62,043 bases of DNA from Hydrogenophaga sp. (GTDB taxonomy: Bacteria > Pseudomonadota > Gammaproteobacteria > Burkholderiales > Burkholderiaceae_C): contig JAURYH010000042.1 in assembly GCA_030653975.1 (NCBI GenBank), positions 1 to 62,043 of the forward strand. Direction: 5' to 3'. Both the position numbers and the translations under genes were made by a program. Numbering within the stretch: position 1 is the first letter of the stretch; each line of letters starts with the position of its first letter. Positions 47,048-57,170 of this stretch are shown here, piece by piece. The notes under the pieces were generated by a model that was given only the letters and a program-made list of their open reading frames with translations, was not told where the DNA came from and made no database searches.

Positions 47048-49297
47048 ATGGCCATGCTTGATCGATTCCAGGGACTGTTCAGGAAGCAAGGCGCGGACGA
47101 GCCCGATTTGAGCCACGTCGCAGACCAGGAAATGGCCGAACTCGCTGCAGCCCGCCTGGCGCCGGACAGGTCAGATGATCTTGCCGAAAACCGCCTGGCG
47201 CCGGGGGACGACGACGTGTCTTCGGGTGCCGGACTGGTGTCGCTGCCGCTGCTGGGAAGCAAGACGGCCGAGCAGCATCGGCGCAACCTGGGGACCTTGC
47301 TGGTCTTTGCGCTCGTGTTGCTGGTGGCGGTGGTCTTCTTCGTGCTGAGCCAGACCGAGAAGATCAGCCAGCAGGTGGCCGCGAGCGGACAGGCGCTGAT
47401 GCAGTCGCAGCGGCTGGCCAAGAGCGTGTCACAGGCCCTGGTCGGGAGCCCGGCAGCGTTCCCTGAAGTGCGTGAGAGTTCCGATGTGCTCTCGCGCAAC
47501 ATGCGCGGGTTCAAGGAGGGTGACTCGGAACTGTCGATCGATGCACTGGGCGCCGCATACACCGACCAGCTGACCGAGCTGACGCCCAGGATCGATGCTG
47601 CCATGAGCAACGCCTCGACCGTGCTGGCCCAGCAGAGCATCCTGACCCAGGTGGGTGATTCTCTGCGTTCGATCAACCGCCAGTCTTCGGACCTGCTGGA
47701 AATTGCCGAAACGATTTCGGCGCTCAAGCTGGAGCGCAACGCTCCCGCCGCCGACATCTCTGCGGCTGGTCAGCTCGTGATGCTGACCCAGCGCATCGGC
47801 AAATCCGCCAACGAGTTCCTGACACTGGAGGGGGTGAGTCCCGAGGCGGTGTTCCTGCTGGGCAAGGACCTGAACACCTTCAAGGAAATCGCCGAGGCCT
47901 TGCTCAACGGCAGCGATGAGTTGCGGCTGAAAGCCACGACCGATCCCCAGATTCGCGAGCGTCTGGAGGCGCTGCTCAAGCTGTACGACCAGACCCGGAC
48001 CGAAGCAGCAGCCATTCTGGGCAACCTGCAGGGTCTGGCGTCGGCGCGCGAGGCCCAGGCCAGCATCGTTGCCGACAGCGAACCGCTGCGCATCGGACTG
48101 CAAAAACTCCAGAGCGATCTCTCGGCCCGCGCCGGACTGGGTGGCCGCGAGCTGGCGGCGTTGCTGGCGAGCGCCTTGTTCGCCTTGCTTTGTGGTGCCG
48201 GACTGGCTTTTGTGCAACTGCAGGAAAGCCGCCAGCGTCAGCTGATGGCCGAAAACCAGCGGCTCACGGCCGAGTCGCAGGAACAGGACGCCAAGCGCGT
48301 GAACGACGCCAACCAGGCCGCCATTCTCAGGCTGATGAACGAACTGCAGACGGTGGCCGAAGGCGACCTCACGCAGGAAGCCACGGTGACGGAAGACATC
48401 ACCGGCGCCATCGCCGACTCGGTGAACTACACGGTGGAAGAGCTGCGCTCGCTGGTGGGCAACGTGCAAGCCACGGCGACCCGCGTGGCGCAAACCACCT
48501 CGGCGGTGGAAAGCACCTCCACCGAGCTGCTGGCCGCGTCCAACGAGCAACTGCGCGAGATTCGCGAAACCGGTCAGTCGGTGGTGGACATGGCGCAGCG
48601 CATCAACCAGGTGTCGGGTCAGGCGCAGGAGTCGGCCTCGGTGGCCCGCGTCTCGCTGCAAGCCGCCGAACAGGGTCTGCAGGCCGTGCAGGACGCCATT
48701 GGCGGCATGAACGCCATCCGCGACCAGATCCAGGAAACCTCCAAGCGCATCAAGCGACTCGGCGAATCGTCGCAGGAGATCGGCGAAATCACCGAACTGA
48801 TCTCGGACATTACTGAGCAGACCAACGTGCTGGCACTGAATGCCGCCATCCAGGCAGCCTCTGCCGGTGAAGCCGGTCGCGGCTTCTCGGTGGTGGCCGA
48901 AGAAGTGCAGCGTCTGGCCGAACGCTCTGCAGACGCCACGCGCCAGATCGCGGCGCTGGTGAAGGCCATTCAGACCGACACGCAGGATGCGGTGGCCGCC
49001 ATGGAGCGTTCCACGCAGGGTGTGGTCGAGGGAGCCAAGCTGTCCGATAACGCGGGTACCGCGCTGTCCGAGATCGACCGCGTGTCGCGACGCCTGGCCG
49101 AGCTGATCGAACAGATTTCGGATGCAGCGTCCCGCGAAGCCGAATCGGCCAACGAAGTGGCCGGCAACATCCAGCACATTTTTGCCGTGACCGAGCAGAC
49201 CGGTGAGGGTACGCGTTCTACCGCGCAGCAGGTGCGCGAACTCTCGGCCATGGCCGAAGAGTTGCGCCAGTCGGTGTCCCGTTTCAAGATCGCCTGA
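47048..49297 (+). CDS. pilJ: methyl-accepting chemotaxis protein PilJ
   Basis: 749 aa. Cytosolic N-terminal tail of ~80 residues, TM1 about 82-101, a large periplasmic domain with two PilJ-type helical repeats, TM2 about 370-390, HAMP, and a signalling domain with hairpin tip ISDITEQTNVLALNAAIQAA near residue 590. It is the only receptor in the cluster and senses surface contact or pilin in Pseudomonas. The ATG at 47048 is preceded by GGAAGG-like sequence. Confidence 0.93.
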   Translation: MAMLDRFQGLFRKQGADEPDLSHVADQEMAELAAARLAPDRSDDLAENRLAPGDDDVSSGAGLVSLPLLGSKTAEQHRRNLGTLLVFALVLLVAVVFFVLSQTEKISQQVAASGQALMQSQRLAKSVSQALVGSPAAFPEVRESSDVLSRNMRGFKEGDSELSIDALGAAYTDQLTELTPRIDAAMSNASTVLAQQSILTQVGDSLRSINRQSSDLLEIAETISALKLERNAPAADISAAGQLVMLTQRIGKSANEFLTLEGVSPEAVFLLGKDLNTFKEIAEALLNGSDELRLKATTDPQIRERLEALLKLYDQTRTEAAAILGNLQGLASAREAQASIVADSEPLRIGLQKLQSDLSARAGLGGRELAALLASALFALLCGAGLAFVQLQESRQRQLMAENQRLTAESQEQDAKRVNDANQAAILRLMNELQTVAEGDLTQEATVTEDITGAIADSVNYTVEELRSLVGNVQATATRVAQTTSAVESTSTELLAASNEQLREIRETGQSVVDMAQRINQVSGQAQESASVARVSLQAAEQGLQAVQDAIGGMNAIRDQIQETSKRIKRLGESSQEIGEITELISDITEQTNVLALNAAIQAASAGEAGRGFSVVAEEVQRLAERSADATRQIAALVKAIQTDTQDAVAAMERSTQGVVEGAKLSDNAGTALSEIDRVSRRLAELIEQISDAASREAESANEVAGNIQHIFAVTEQTGEGTRSTAQQVRELSAMAEELRQSVSRFKIA

Positions 49298-49331
49298 CAG
49301 ACAGGTCGGGTCTTCATTTCCCTACATCGCC

Positions 49332-52300
49332 ATGCTCGACACCACCACCGACAGTTTGCCGATGGACGCACCGCTCGCCGACCTCGGTCCGCTCGCCTGG
49401 GTGTTCGACGAACTGCGCAAGTCGCTCGACGGTGCCAACAAGGCTGTCAAGCGGTTTGTCCGTGAGTCAGAACAATCGCGCCACAACGATCTGGAGGCGG
49501 TCGATCCGGGTTCGCTGCGTTTGGCCCGCCAGCAGTTGCACCAGGCCGTGGGCGCCCTGGAGATGGTGGGGCTGGTGCCGCCTGCGCAGGTGCTCAGGGG
49601 CATGGAGGCCGCCGTGCAGCGTTTTGTGCAGCGCCCCCAGACCTGCACTGAAGCCGCTGCCGCCAAGGTGGAGCGTGCGGGTTTTGCGCTGATCGAATAC
49701 CTCCAGGCGGTGTTGAACAACAAGCCGGTCCAGCCGATGGCCCTGTTCCCCCAGTACCGGGATGTTCAGGAACTGGCTGCGGCCGAGCGGGTGCATCCGG
49801 CGGACCTCTGGCCGTTTGAACGGCAGGCGAACAGCGTGACCCCGCCCGAGGGCGCCAAGGCCCTGCAGCCAGATCCCCAGTTGCGCTCGATGTTTGACCG
49901 GTTGGTCCTGCTGATGATCAAGACCCACAGTCACGCTGCCGCGCAGCAGCTCGCACGCCTGAGTGCTGGCCTGTCGGCGGGTGCTGCTGTGCCCCGGGTG
50001 AGCACCTTCTGGCGGGTGGCGGCGGCCTATTTTGAAGCGGTCGCACACGACCTGCTGCCCGCGGATGTGTATGTCAAAAGGGCCGCCTCGCGCATCCTGT
50101 TGCAGTTCGCCGGGTTGGCCCAGGCGGGTAAGCCGGCGGAAGTGTCCGAGACCTTGCTGCGTGATCTGCTTTTTTTCTGCGCCCAGGCGCTGCCGTTGGA
50201 CGATGTCAAGACGCCGCACCTGAGCGCTGTGCGACAGGCGTTTGGCTTGACCGATGCGTTACCGGTTGACTACGCGTTCGCGTCCCTGGGGCGGTTTGAT
50301 CCTTCGGTGCTGGCGCAGGCGCGCAAGCGCATTGGTGCCGCCAAGGAGTCGTGGGCGCTGTTCTCCGGTGGTGATGCCAACCGGGCACGGCAGGTGGTGG
50401 ATCAATACGGCCTGATCGGCGATTCGCTGCTCAAGCTGCACCCCGCCAGCACCGCGCTGGCTCAGGTGATGGTCAAGGCGGTGGACCAGGCGGCGCGTGG
50501 ACAGGCCGGCGTGATGCGTCCCGAACTCTCGATGGAAGTGGCCACCACCACGTTGTACCTTGAGGCGGCGTTTGAAGATTTTGATCCCAGCGATGAGGAG
50601 TTCACCGAGCGCACCCAAGCGCTCGCGGTCCGGCTTGAAAACGTTCTGGGTGGCGCACCGGCCGAACCCCTGGAAGCCTGGATGGAGCAGCTCTACCGCC
50701 GGGTGAGCGACAGGCAGACCATGGGCAGCGTGGTCGGTGAACTCAAGTTATCTCTGGGTGAGGCCGAAAAGTCGCTGGATCAGTTTTTCCGCATGCCGCG
50801 CGAGAAGGCATGCCTCCATGTTGCGGTCTCTCAGCTCGCCCAGATGCGTGGCGTGCTCTCGGTTCTCGGTCTGGATCAGGCGGTTCAGGCGGTGAGCCGC
50901 ATGCGCACGGTCGTCGAGCAGATTCTGGACACCGAGGTGGACGAAGTCATGGCCCGCGAGGCGGGCACGTTCCAGCAACTGGGGGACAACCTCAGCGCCT
51001 TGAGTTTCCTGGTCGACATGCTCAACTACCAGCCCGCGCTGGCCAAGAAGCTGTTTGTCTTTGACGAAGAGACGGGTGAGTTGCGTCCGGTCATGGGACG
51101 CACGGTGAGTCCCGCGTCGTCAGCGATGACCGACGAAGTCCAGGCCATCAGCGTTGGCGTGCAGCGGGTGGTGGAGGGTGCGCAGGGCGACGTCAGTCTG
51201 GCCGATCTGAGCCAGCAGCTCGATACCCTGGCCGATCAGGCTCAGCTGGCCGAGCAGCCTGGCGTGGCGCGCGCTGCGCGCGAGGCCGCGCAAGCCGTGG
51301 TCAACCACGACGCCCAGGCGGGCGCGCAGGCCCTGGTCGGGCTGTCGCAGGTTGTGATGCCTGCGTCCGCTCCCGAGGTGGTGCAGCAGGCCCAGGACAA
51401 CGACGACGAAGACCTGCTCGACATCTTCCTGGAGGAGGCCCGAGAGGTGGTGGTCAATGGACTGGACGCGGTGCACCAGTTGCAGGCGCATCCGGGCGAA
51501 CTGGAACAGCTCACAACCCTGCGCCGTGCCTTCCACACCCTCAAGGGCAGTTCGCGCATGGTTGGCCTGGCCGAGTTTGGCGAGGCTGCCTGGGCGATGG
51601 AGCAGTTGTTCAACGCGGTGCTGGCAGAGCAACGCGCTGCCGCCACCGGCCTGCTGACCCTGGCGCACGATGCGATGGGCGCGTTCAACCGCTGGGTGGA
51701 CGCGATCGAGGCACGCGCCGACCACGAGTGGAACGCCCAAGCTTTCGTCCGCAGCGCGCAGGCCTGGCGCGACCAGACCCTGTACCTGCCACTGGACGTG
51801 GCCGGTGCAGGGGCGTTGACCGTGCCAGCCGAGCCCGAGCAGGAGGCTGCTCAGGCTGTGACCGTGGTGGACTGGGATCAACCCGACGCGTTCGATGAAC
51901 CGCCACCCGGGTCTGCCGAAACGTCCCCTGGGGATATCGACTTCAGCCTGGAGCCCGAACCATCGACGAAGGGTGTCGAGGTGCTGCCCATGTTGTCCGA
52001 CATCGATTTCGACAGTCTCTCCCTGGTGTCATCGAAGGTCCAGGTGCCGCATGATGCCGAAGAGGCGATGGAGCCGGAGGAACGCGCAGGGCAAACCGCC
52101 ATGGGCGTGCCGTCGATGTTCGACGACATTTCGCTCGATCTGGACGACCTGTCTGCGTTGGACAATGCCGCGCCACAGGCTGTTGAAACGGCTGCCGTGT
52201 CCGAGGGAACCGGGGCAGACGCAACCGGAGCGCAAGAGGCGCCCGGGCAGGTCGACGTGGACATCTTTGCCACGCCCGAAGCGGCCGATGTGGCGATCGA

Positions 52301-55300
52301 GGTCGTCGACTTCGAGGACGTTCAGCTCGAACAGCCGGAGCCGGATCTTGCAGAGGACCTGGCAGACCTGGCACTGCCCGAGGTGACATCGGAAGAGGCA
52401 ACGCCCGCTGCACCGGTGACGGACCAGGAGCCGGTGTCACCGGAAACCACGCCGGAAGAAGAACCGGTGGCCAATGCCCCAGCGGACGACATGCCCGATG
52501 ACCAGACCCGGTTGATCGGACCGCTGCGCATCGGCATCAAGCTCTACAACGTGTACCTGAACGAAGCCGACGAGTGGTCGCGCCGCCTGTGCACCAGCCT
52601 CGCCGAGTGGTCGCTGGAGCGCCACGAGCCCGTACCCGACCAGGCCGAAGCCCTCGCACACTCGCTGGCGGGCGCTTCCGCCACGGTGGGTTTCCAGCCG
52701 CTCTCGGACATTGCCCGGGCGCTGGAGCATGCGTTGGGCGCTGTCGCCCTGCACCAGCAGGGCGGGGTGGTCGCCACCGCCGAGCAGTCGCAGCTGTTTG
52801 TCGATGCCGCCGAAGACATACGCCGACTGCTGCACCAGTTCGCCGCGGGCTTCTTCAAGGAGCCCAACGCCGACCTGCTGGCCGCGCTGGACCGGCTGTT
52901 GCATGCCCCGGTGCCCAGCATGGAAGGGCTGGACAACGAACCACTCTCGGGCTGGGACGCCGAACTTCCGCAGGACGCAGCGCTGGGTATCGAGAGCACG
53001 GTAGCCCCAGACGATGTGGCATCGGCTTTCGCCCCGCCAGATTTCGAGGCCACGGGTCTGGTTGATTCAGCGACCGTGATCGCACCCATGGTCGAGGTGG
53101 AGAGCCAGGGACCGGTGCAGGACATCGACGACGACATCGATGTGCTCGACACCATTGACGTGGACCTGTTCCCCATTTTTGCCGATGAGGCGCTTGAACT
53201 GCTGCCCCGGCTGGGCGCAGCCCTTCGCCAATGGGTGGCACGGCCGGAAAACACGAGTGCCCGGGCCGAGGTGCTGCGCAACCTGCACACCCTCAAGGGC
53301 AGTGCCCGACTGGCCGGCGCGCTGCGTCTGGGCGAGATGGCGCACCGCATGGAAACCGATGCCGAGCGTCTGGGATCCGAGGTGCAGAACTCGGTCGAGG
53401 TCGAGCCCCTGCTGGCCTCCTTCGACGCGATCAGCGCACGTTTCGAGTTGTTGCGCCGGATCGATCCGGAAACGCAGGATGTGGTGACACACGCACCCGA
53501 ACAGGCGCCCACCGATGCCCTGTCGGAGATGCCCGCGCCCGAGTCTGTCGCGCTGCCGGTCGCGCCGGCGGTCGAATCGGTCGACACGGGAGATATGCCC
53601 GGCCTGACCGGGCTGGATTTGCCCAGCGCACCCAAGGCCGTGATAGCCCGTGCTGGCGCTGCGGTGCGGGTGCGCCCGGAACTGCTCGACCGTTTGGTCA
53701 ACCAGGCTGGCGAGGTGATGATCACCCGTTCACGCATGGAGTCCGAACTGGTCGCCCTGCGCGGATCGCTCAAGGACCTGACGGGCAACCTTGACCGCTT
53801 GCGCCTGCAGTTGCGAGATATCGAGTTGCAGGCCGAGACCCAGATGCAATCGCGCCTGGCGCAAGCCCGCGATGCCGACCAGTCGTTTGACCCGCTGGAG
53901 TTCGACCGCTTCACCCGCGTGCAGGAACTCACCCGCATGATGGCTGAGTCGGTGAACGACGTGGCCACCGTGCAACGCAACCTGCAGCGCGCGGTGGAAG
54001 CGACCGAAGACGGGCTGGTTGCCCAAGGTCGCCAGACGCGTGAGCTGCAGCGCGACCTGCTGCGCACCCGCATGGTGGAGTTCGAAGGCATTTCCGAGCG
54101 GCTCTACCGCGTGGTGCGCCAGGCCTCCAAGGAAACCGGCAAACAGGTGCGCCTGGACATCGTGGGTGGTCACATTGAAATGGACCGTGGTGTGCTCGAC
54201 CGGATGACCGCGGCCTTTGAACACCTGCTGCGCAACTGTGTGGTGCACGGCATCGAACCGCCAGAGGTCCGTCTGGCCGCTGGCAAGGCGGCCGAAGGCC
54301 GGATCGAGGTCCGGCTGGCCCATGAACTCAACGACGTGTCGTTGGTGTTCCAGGACGATGGTGCCGGGCTGGATCTGGCGCGTTTGCGCGAGAAGGCGCT
54401 GGCGATGGGCCATGTGGTCGCGGGCACCGAGCTCAGTGACGAGGAAGCAGCCCAACTGGTCTTCATGCCGGGACTCACGACCGCCAGCGAGGTGTCTTCA
54501 CTGGCCGGGCGCGGCGTGGGCATGGACGTGGTGCGCACCGATGTGGTGGCGCTGGGTGGCCGTGTCGAAACCCGTACCCGCCCGGGCCATGGCACGGATT
54601 TCAAGCTCGTGCTGCCGCTGACCACCGCGGTTACCCAGGTGGTGATGGTGCGCGCGGGATCGCTCACGCTGGGCGTGCCATCGAACCTGGTGGAGCTGGT
54701 CCGCCGCGTGAGTGCCGACGAGCTGGCCCAGGCCTATGCCAAGGGCACGCTGACGGTGGGCGGCGAAGAGGTGCCTTTCTATTGGGCAGGCGCCCTGCTG
54801 CAATCGTCCGCCCGGTCGCAGGAGGCCAAGGGGCGGACCCTGCCGGTGGTGATCTTCCGCAGTGCGGCGCAGCGCGTGGCCATGCATGTGGACGAGGTGC
54901 TGGGCAACCAGGAAGTCGTGGTCAAGAACCTGGGGCCGCAGCTTTCGCGCTTGCCCGGTCTGGCGGGCATGTCGGTGCTGGCTTCGGGCGCGGTGGCGCT
55001 GATCTACAACCCGGTGGCGCTGGCCACGGTGTACGGCCCACAGGTGCGTGAGTGGGTGTCCACCCAGACACAGCAGCCGGTGCAGACCGGTGCGGAGATG
55101 CCGCTGCCGATGGACATGGCGACCAGCGCCGTGCCGCTGGTGCTGGTGGTCGACGATTCCATCACCGTGCGCCGTGTGACGCAGCGCCTGCTGCAGCGCG
55201 AGGGCTACCGCGTGTCGCTCGCCGCCGATGGCCTGCAAGCGCTGGAGCGCCTGCAGCAGGAACGCCCGACGGTGGTGCTGTCCGACATTGAAATGCCGCG

Positions 55301-55508
55301 CATGGACGGTTTCGATCTGGTGCGCAACATCCGCAGCGATCCGCGCCTCGCGGCCCTGCCGGTGATCATGATCACTTCACGCATCGCCGAAAAACACCGC
55401 GAACACGCCCGCGAGCTGGGTGTGGACCACTACCTCGGCAAGCCGTATGCGGAAGACGAACTGCTGGCGCTGGTGGCGCATTACACCAAGATCGCTGCCG
55501 AAGCTTGA
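49332..55508 (+). CDS. chpA: ChpA hybrid chemotaxis histidine kinase
   Basis: 2058 aa, somewhat shorter than Pseudomonas ChpA (~2470). In order: an N-terminal helical region with Hpt-like bundles without clear His; Hpt with His at ~736 (RRAFHTLKGSSRMVG); an acidic linker (~830-1060); Hpt at ~1108 (EALAHSLAGASATVG); Hpt at ~1318 (LRNLHTLKGSARLAG); CheA-type core from ~1440 (LLDRLVNQAGEVMITRSRM) with N-box HLLRNCVVHGIE and GRGVGMDVV; CheW-like domain; C-terminal receiver with VLVVDDSITVRRVTQ and phospho-Asp near residue 1985 in VVLSDIEMPRMDG. Phosphorylates PilG/PilH. Last gene of the operon; terminator follows. Confidence 0.93.
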   Translation: MLDTTTDSLPMDAPLADLGPLAWVFDELRKSLDGANKAVKRFVRESEQSRHNDLEAVDPGSLRLARQQLHQAVGALEMVGLVPPAQVLRGMEAAVQRFVQRPQTCTEAAAAKVERAGFALIEYLQAVLNNKPVQPMALFPQYRDVQELAAAERVHPADLWPFERQANSVTPPEGAKALQPDPQLRSMFDRLVLLMIKTHSHAAAQQLARLSAGLSAGAAVPRVSTFWRVAAAYFEAVAHDLLPADVYVKRAASRILLQFAGLAQAGKPAEVSETLLRDLLFFCAQALPLDDVKTPHLSAVRQAFGLTDALPVDYAFASLGRFDPSVLAQARKRIGAAKESWALFSGGDANRARQVVDQYGLIGDSLLKLHPASTALAQVMVKAVDQAARGQAGVMRPELSMEVATTTLYLEAAFEDFDPSDEEFTERTQALAVRLENVLGGAPAEPLEAWMEQLYRRVSDRQTMGSVVGELKLSLGEAEKSLDQFFRMPREKACLHVAVSQLAQMRGVLSVLGLDQAVQAVSRMRTVVEQILDTEVDEVMAREAGTFQQLGDNLSALSFLVDMLNYQPALAKKLFVFDEETGELRPVMGRTVSPASSAMTDEVQAISVGVQRVVEGAQGDVSLADLSQQLDTLADQAQLAEQPGVARAAREAAQAVVNHDAQAGAQALVGLSQVVMPASAPEVVQQAQDNDDEDLLDIFLEEAREVVVNGLDAVHQLQAHPGELEQLTTLRRAFHTLKGSSRMVGLAEFGEAAWAMEQLFNAVLAEQRAAATGLLTLAHDAMGAFNRWVDAIEARADHEWNAQAFVRSAQAWRDQTLYLPLDVAGAGALTVPAEPEQEAAQAVTVVDWDQPDAFDEPPPGSAETSPGDIDFSLEPEPSTKGVEVLPMLSDIDFDSLSLVSSKVQVPHDAEEAMEPEERAGQTAMGVPSMFDDISLDLDDLSALDNAAPQAVETAAVSEGTGADATGAQEAPGQVDVDIFATPEAADVAIEVVDFEDVQLEQPEPDLAEDLADLALPEVTSEEATPAAPVTDQEPVSPETTPEEEPVANAPADDMPDDQTRLIGPLRIGIKLYNVYLNEADEWSRRLCTSLAEWSLERHEPVPDQAEALAHSLAGASATVGFQPLSDIARALEHALGAVALHQQGGVVATAEQSQLFVDAAEDIRRLLHQFAAGFFKEPNADLLAALDRLLHAPVPSMEGLDNEPLSGWDAELPQDAALGIESTVAPDDVASAFAPPDFEATGLVDSATVIAPMVEVESQGPVQDIDDDIDVLDTIDVDLFPIFADEALELLPRLGAALRQWVARPENTSARAEVLRNLHTLKGSARLAGALRLGEMAHRMETDAERLGSEVQNSVEVEPLLASFDAISARFELLRRIDPETQDVVTHAPEQAPTDALSEMPAPESVALPVAPAVESVDTGDMPGLTGLDLPSAPKAVIARAGAAVRVRPELLDRLVNQAGEVMITRSRMESELVALRGSLKDLTGNLDRLRLQLRDIELQAETQMQSRLAQARDADQSFDPLEFDRFTRVQELTRMMAESVNDVATVQRNLQRAVEATEDGLVAQGRQTRELQRDLLRTRMVEFEGISERLYRVVRQASKETGKQVRLDIVGGHIEMDRGVLDRMTAAFEHLLRNCVVHGIEPPEVRLAAGKAAEGRIEVRLAHELNDVSLVFQDDGAGLDLARLREKALAMGHVVAGTELSDEEAAQLVFMPGLTTASEVSSLAGRGVGMDVVRTDVVALGGRVETRTRPGHGTDFKLVLPLTTAVTQVVMVRAGSLTLGVPSNLVELVRRVSADELAQAYAKGTLTVGGEEVPFYWAGALLQSSARSQEAKGRTLPVVIFRSAAQRVAMHVDEVLGNQEVVVKNLGPQLSRLPGLAGMSVLASGAVALIYNPVALATVYGPQVREWVSTQTQQPVQTGAEMPLPMDMATSAVPLVLVVDDSITVRRVTQRLLQREGYRVSLAADGLQALERLQQERPTVVLSDIEMPRMDGFDLVRNIRSDPRLAALPVIMITSRIAEKHREHARELGVDHYLGKPYAEDELLALVAHYTKIAAEA

Positions 55509-55510
55509 GT

Positions 55511-55547
55511 CAGGGGGCTGATCTGCCTTGGGGCGTCCCGACGGTGG
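55511..55547. repeat. dispersed intergenic repeat, partial copy
   Basis: CAGGGGGCTGATCTGCCTTGGGGCG resembles the right half of copies C and E (GGGGGCTG...CTTGGGGCGGCCC). It lies directly after the chpA stop. Confidence 0.45.
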
Positions 55548-55569
55548 ATCGGCCTGCACCATTTGAGAC

Positions 55570-55597
55570 AACCCCGGCCCCCGTGCCGGGGTTTTTC
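55570..55597 (+). terminator. terminator of pilGHIJ-chpA
   Basis: AACCCCGGC (55570-55578) pairs with GCCGGGGTT (55585-55593), followed by T residues. It lies about 60 bp past chpA and touches the convergent phrB stop. Confidence 0.85.
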
Positions 55598-57107
55598 ATT
55601 TCGGGGTCACGCCCGATTTTTTCACCACCGCGTAGCGCAGCAGCGTGCGCTCGCGCGCCTTGGCGTGGTCCACCACCGGATGCGGGTAGCTCTGGCCGAG
55701 TTCCACCCCAGCGGCGGCCAGCTCCAGTTCACGCGCCTGCCAGGGCGCGTGGATGCAGGCGTCGGGCAGGCTGGCCAGCTGGGGCAGGTAGCGGCGAATG
55801 AATTTGCCTTGCGGATCGAAGCGCTCGCTCTGGGTGACCGGGTTGAAGATGCGAAACCAGGGCTGGGCATCGCAGCCGCTGGAGCTGGCCCACTGCCAGC
55901 CGCCGTTGTTGGCCGCCAGGTCGAAGTCGATCAGGTGGTCCGCGAAATAGGCCTCGCCCCAGCGCCAGTGAATTCCCAGATCCTTCACCAGGAAACTCGC
56001 CACCACCATGCGCAGGCGGTTGTGCATGTAGCCGGTCTGGTTGATCTGCGCCATGGCCGCGTCCACCAGCGGGTAGCCTGTGCGGCCCTCGCACCAGGCG
56101 GCGAACAGCTCTTTCGCGTGTTTGCCGTGTTCGAACCTGATGTGGTCGTATTCGGGCTTGAAGGCCTTGTCCACCACGTGCGGGAAGTTGGCGAGGATCT
56201 GGTGGTAGAAGTCGCGCCAGATCAGTTCGCTCAGCCAGGTGCTGGCGCCGGCCATGCCCTGCAGGTGCATCTGGTACGCAACCGCGGCCACCTGGCGGAT
56301 CGAGAGGGTGCCAAAACGCAGGTGCACGCTGAGGTAGCTCGGCCCTTTGATGGCCGGGAAATCGCGGGTCTCGTGGTAGCGGTGAATGCGCTGCACAAAA
56401 TCTTCGAACAGCTGGTGCGCGCCCTCCGCACCGGGCGCCATCTTGAGCTGGGCGGGGTCGATGGGTTCGAAATCGATGTCGGACAGGCGCGGCACCGGCG
56501 CATTCCATTCACCGCCCGCCGGGCCGGGCAACGGGGCGAGCGAGGCCGCGTACCGGGCCACCGGGTAGGGCTTGAGCTGGTAGCTGTCGATCTGCTTGAG
56601 CCAGGCGTTTTTGTAAGGGGTGAACACGCCGTACGCATGCCCCGCCTGCGTCAGCACCTCGCGGCGCTCGAAAACCACGTGGTCCTTGTGGCCATGGAAC
56701 ATGATGCCTTCATGGGCCAGTTGACCCAGCACATGCGCGTCGCGCACGTGGGCGGCGGGTTCGTCGTCGTGGTTCGCGAACACCGCCTGCACCTGCAGTT
56801 GCCTGGCCAGGGCGGGAATTTCATCCCGCGCGCGCGCGTGGCGCACGATCAGACCGGTGGCTTCGGTGCCGTGCTCGCGACCCATCGCGCGCAGCCGGGC
56901 ATTCAGCTGCACTAGCGATTCCCGGATGAACGCCACGCGCCGGTCGGCCGTCAGACCGCGCGCGAGCAGCGGTTCCAGGATGTCGGTGTCGAACACGAAC
57001 ACGCACCACACCTGACGACAGCTCTTGAGGGCGTGGTAGAGCGCGGCGTTGTCCTCGGCGCGCAGGTCGCGGCGGAACCACATCAGGCCTTTGTCGTAGG
57101 TGTTCAT
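55596..57107 (-). CDS. phrB: deoxyribodipyrimidine photo-lyase
   Basis: 503 aa FAD photolyase that repairs cyclobutane pyrimidine dimers with blue light. N-terminal antenna domain (GLMWFRRDLRAEDNAALYHAL); FAD domain with SYLSVHLRFGTLSIRQV, WLSELIWRDFYHQIL, GRTGYPLVDAAMAQINQTGYMHNR split across the active site, and WGEAYFADHLIDFDLAANNGGWQW. Tryptophans of the electron chain appear in place. Start ATG at 57107; the longer open frame beyond is antisense of yqgE. Divergent from yqgE. Confidence 0.95.
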   Translation of the reverse strand: MNTYDKGLMWFRRDLRAEDNAALYHALKSCRQVWCVFVFDTDILEPLLARGLTADRRVAFIRESLVQLNARLRAMGREHGTEATGLIVRHARARDEIPALARQLQVQAVFANHDDEPAAHVRDAHVLGQLAHEGIMFHGHKDHVVFERREVLTQAGHAYGVFTPYKNAWLKQIDSYQLKPYPVARYAASLAPLPGPAGGEWNAPVPRLSDIDFEPIDPAQLKMAPGAEGAHQLFEDFVQRIHRYHETRDFPAIKGPSYLSVHLRFGTLSIRQVAAVAYQMHLQGMAGASTWLSELIWRDFYHQILANFPHVVDKAFKPEYDHIRFEHGKHAKELFAAWCEGRTGYPLVDAAMAQINQTGYMHNRLRMVVASFLVKDLGIHWRWGEAYFADHLIDFDLAANNGGWQWASSSGCDAQPWFRIFNPVTQSERFDPQGKFIRRYLPQLASLPDACIHAPWQARELELAAAGVELGQSYPHPVVDHAKARERTLLRYAVVKKSGVTPK

Positions 57108-57158
57108 GCGCTGGAGGGGTGGGTTGCACGGCGGGGCGCTGCGAACGGGGCGGCGGCT

Positions 57159-57164
57159 TAAAAT
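57159..57164 (+). promoter_or_regulatory. putative -10 element for the yqgE-plsC operon
   Basis: TAAAAT in the context GCTTAAAATCC, only 7 bp before the yqgE ATG, which would make the leader very short. No clear -35. Confidence 0.3.
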
Positions 57165-57170
57165 CCTGCC

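Noticed and set aside
54655..55508. Separate CheW/CheY genes at the end of chpA
   Set aside because: The frame is continuous with the kinase core; these are the CheW-like and receiver domains of the ChpA hybrid.
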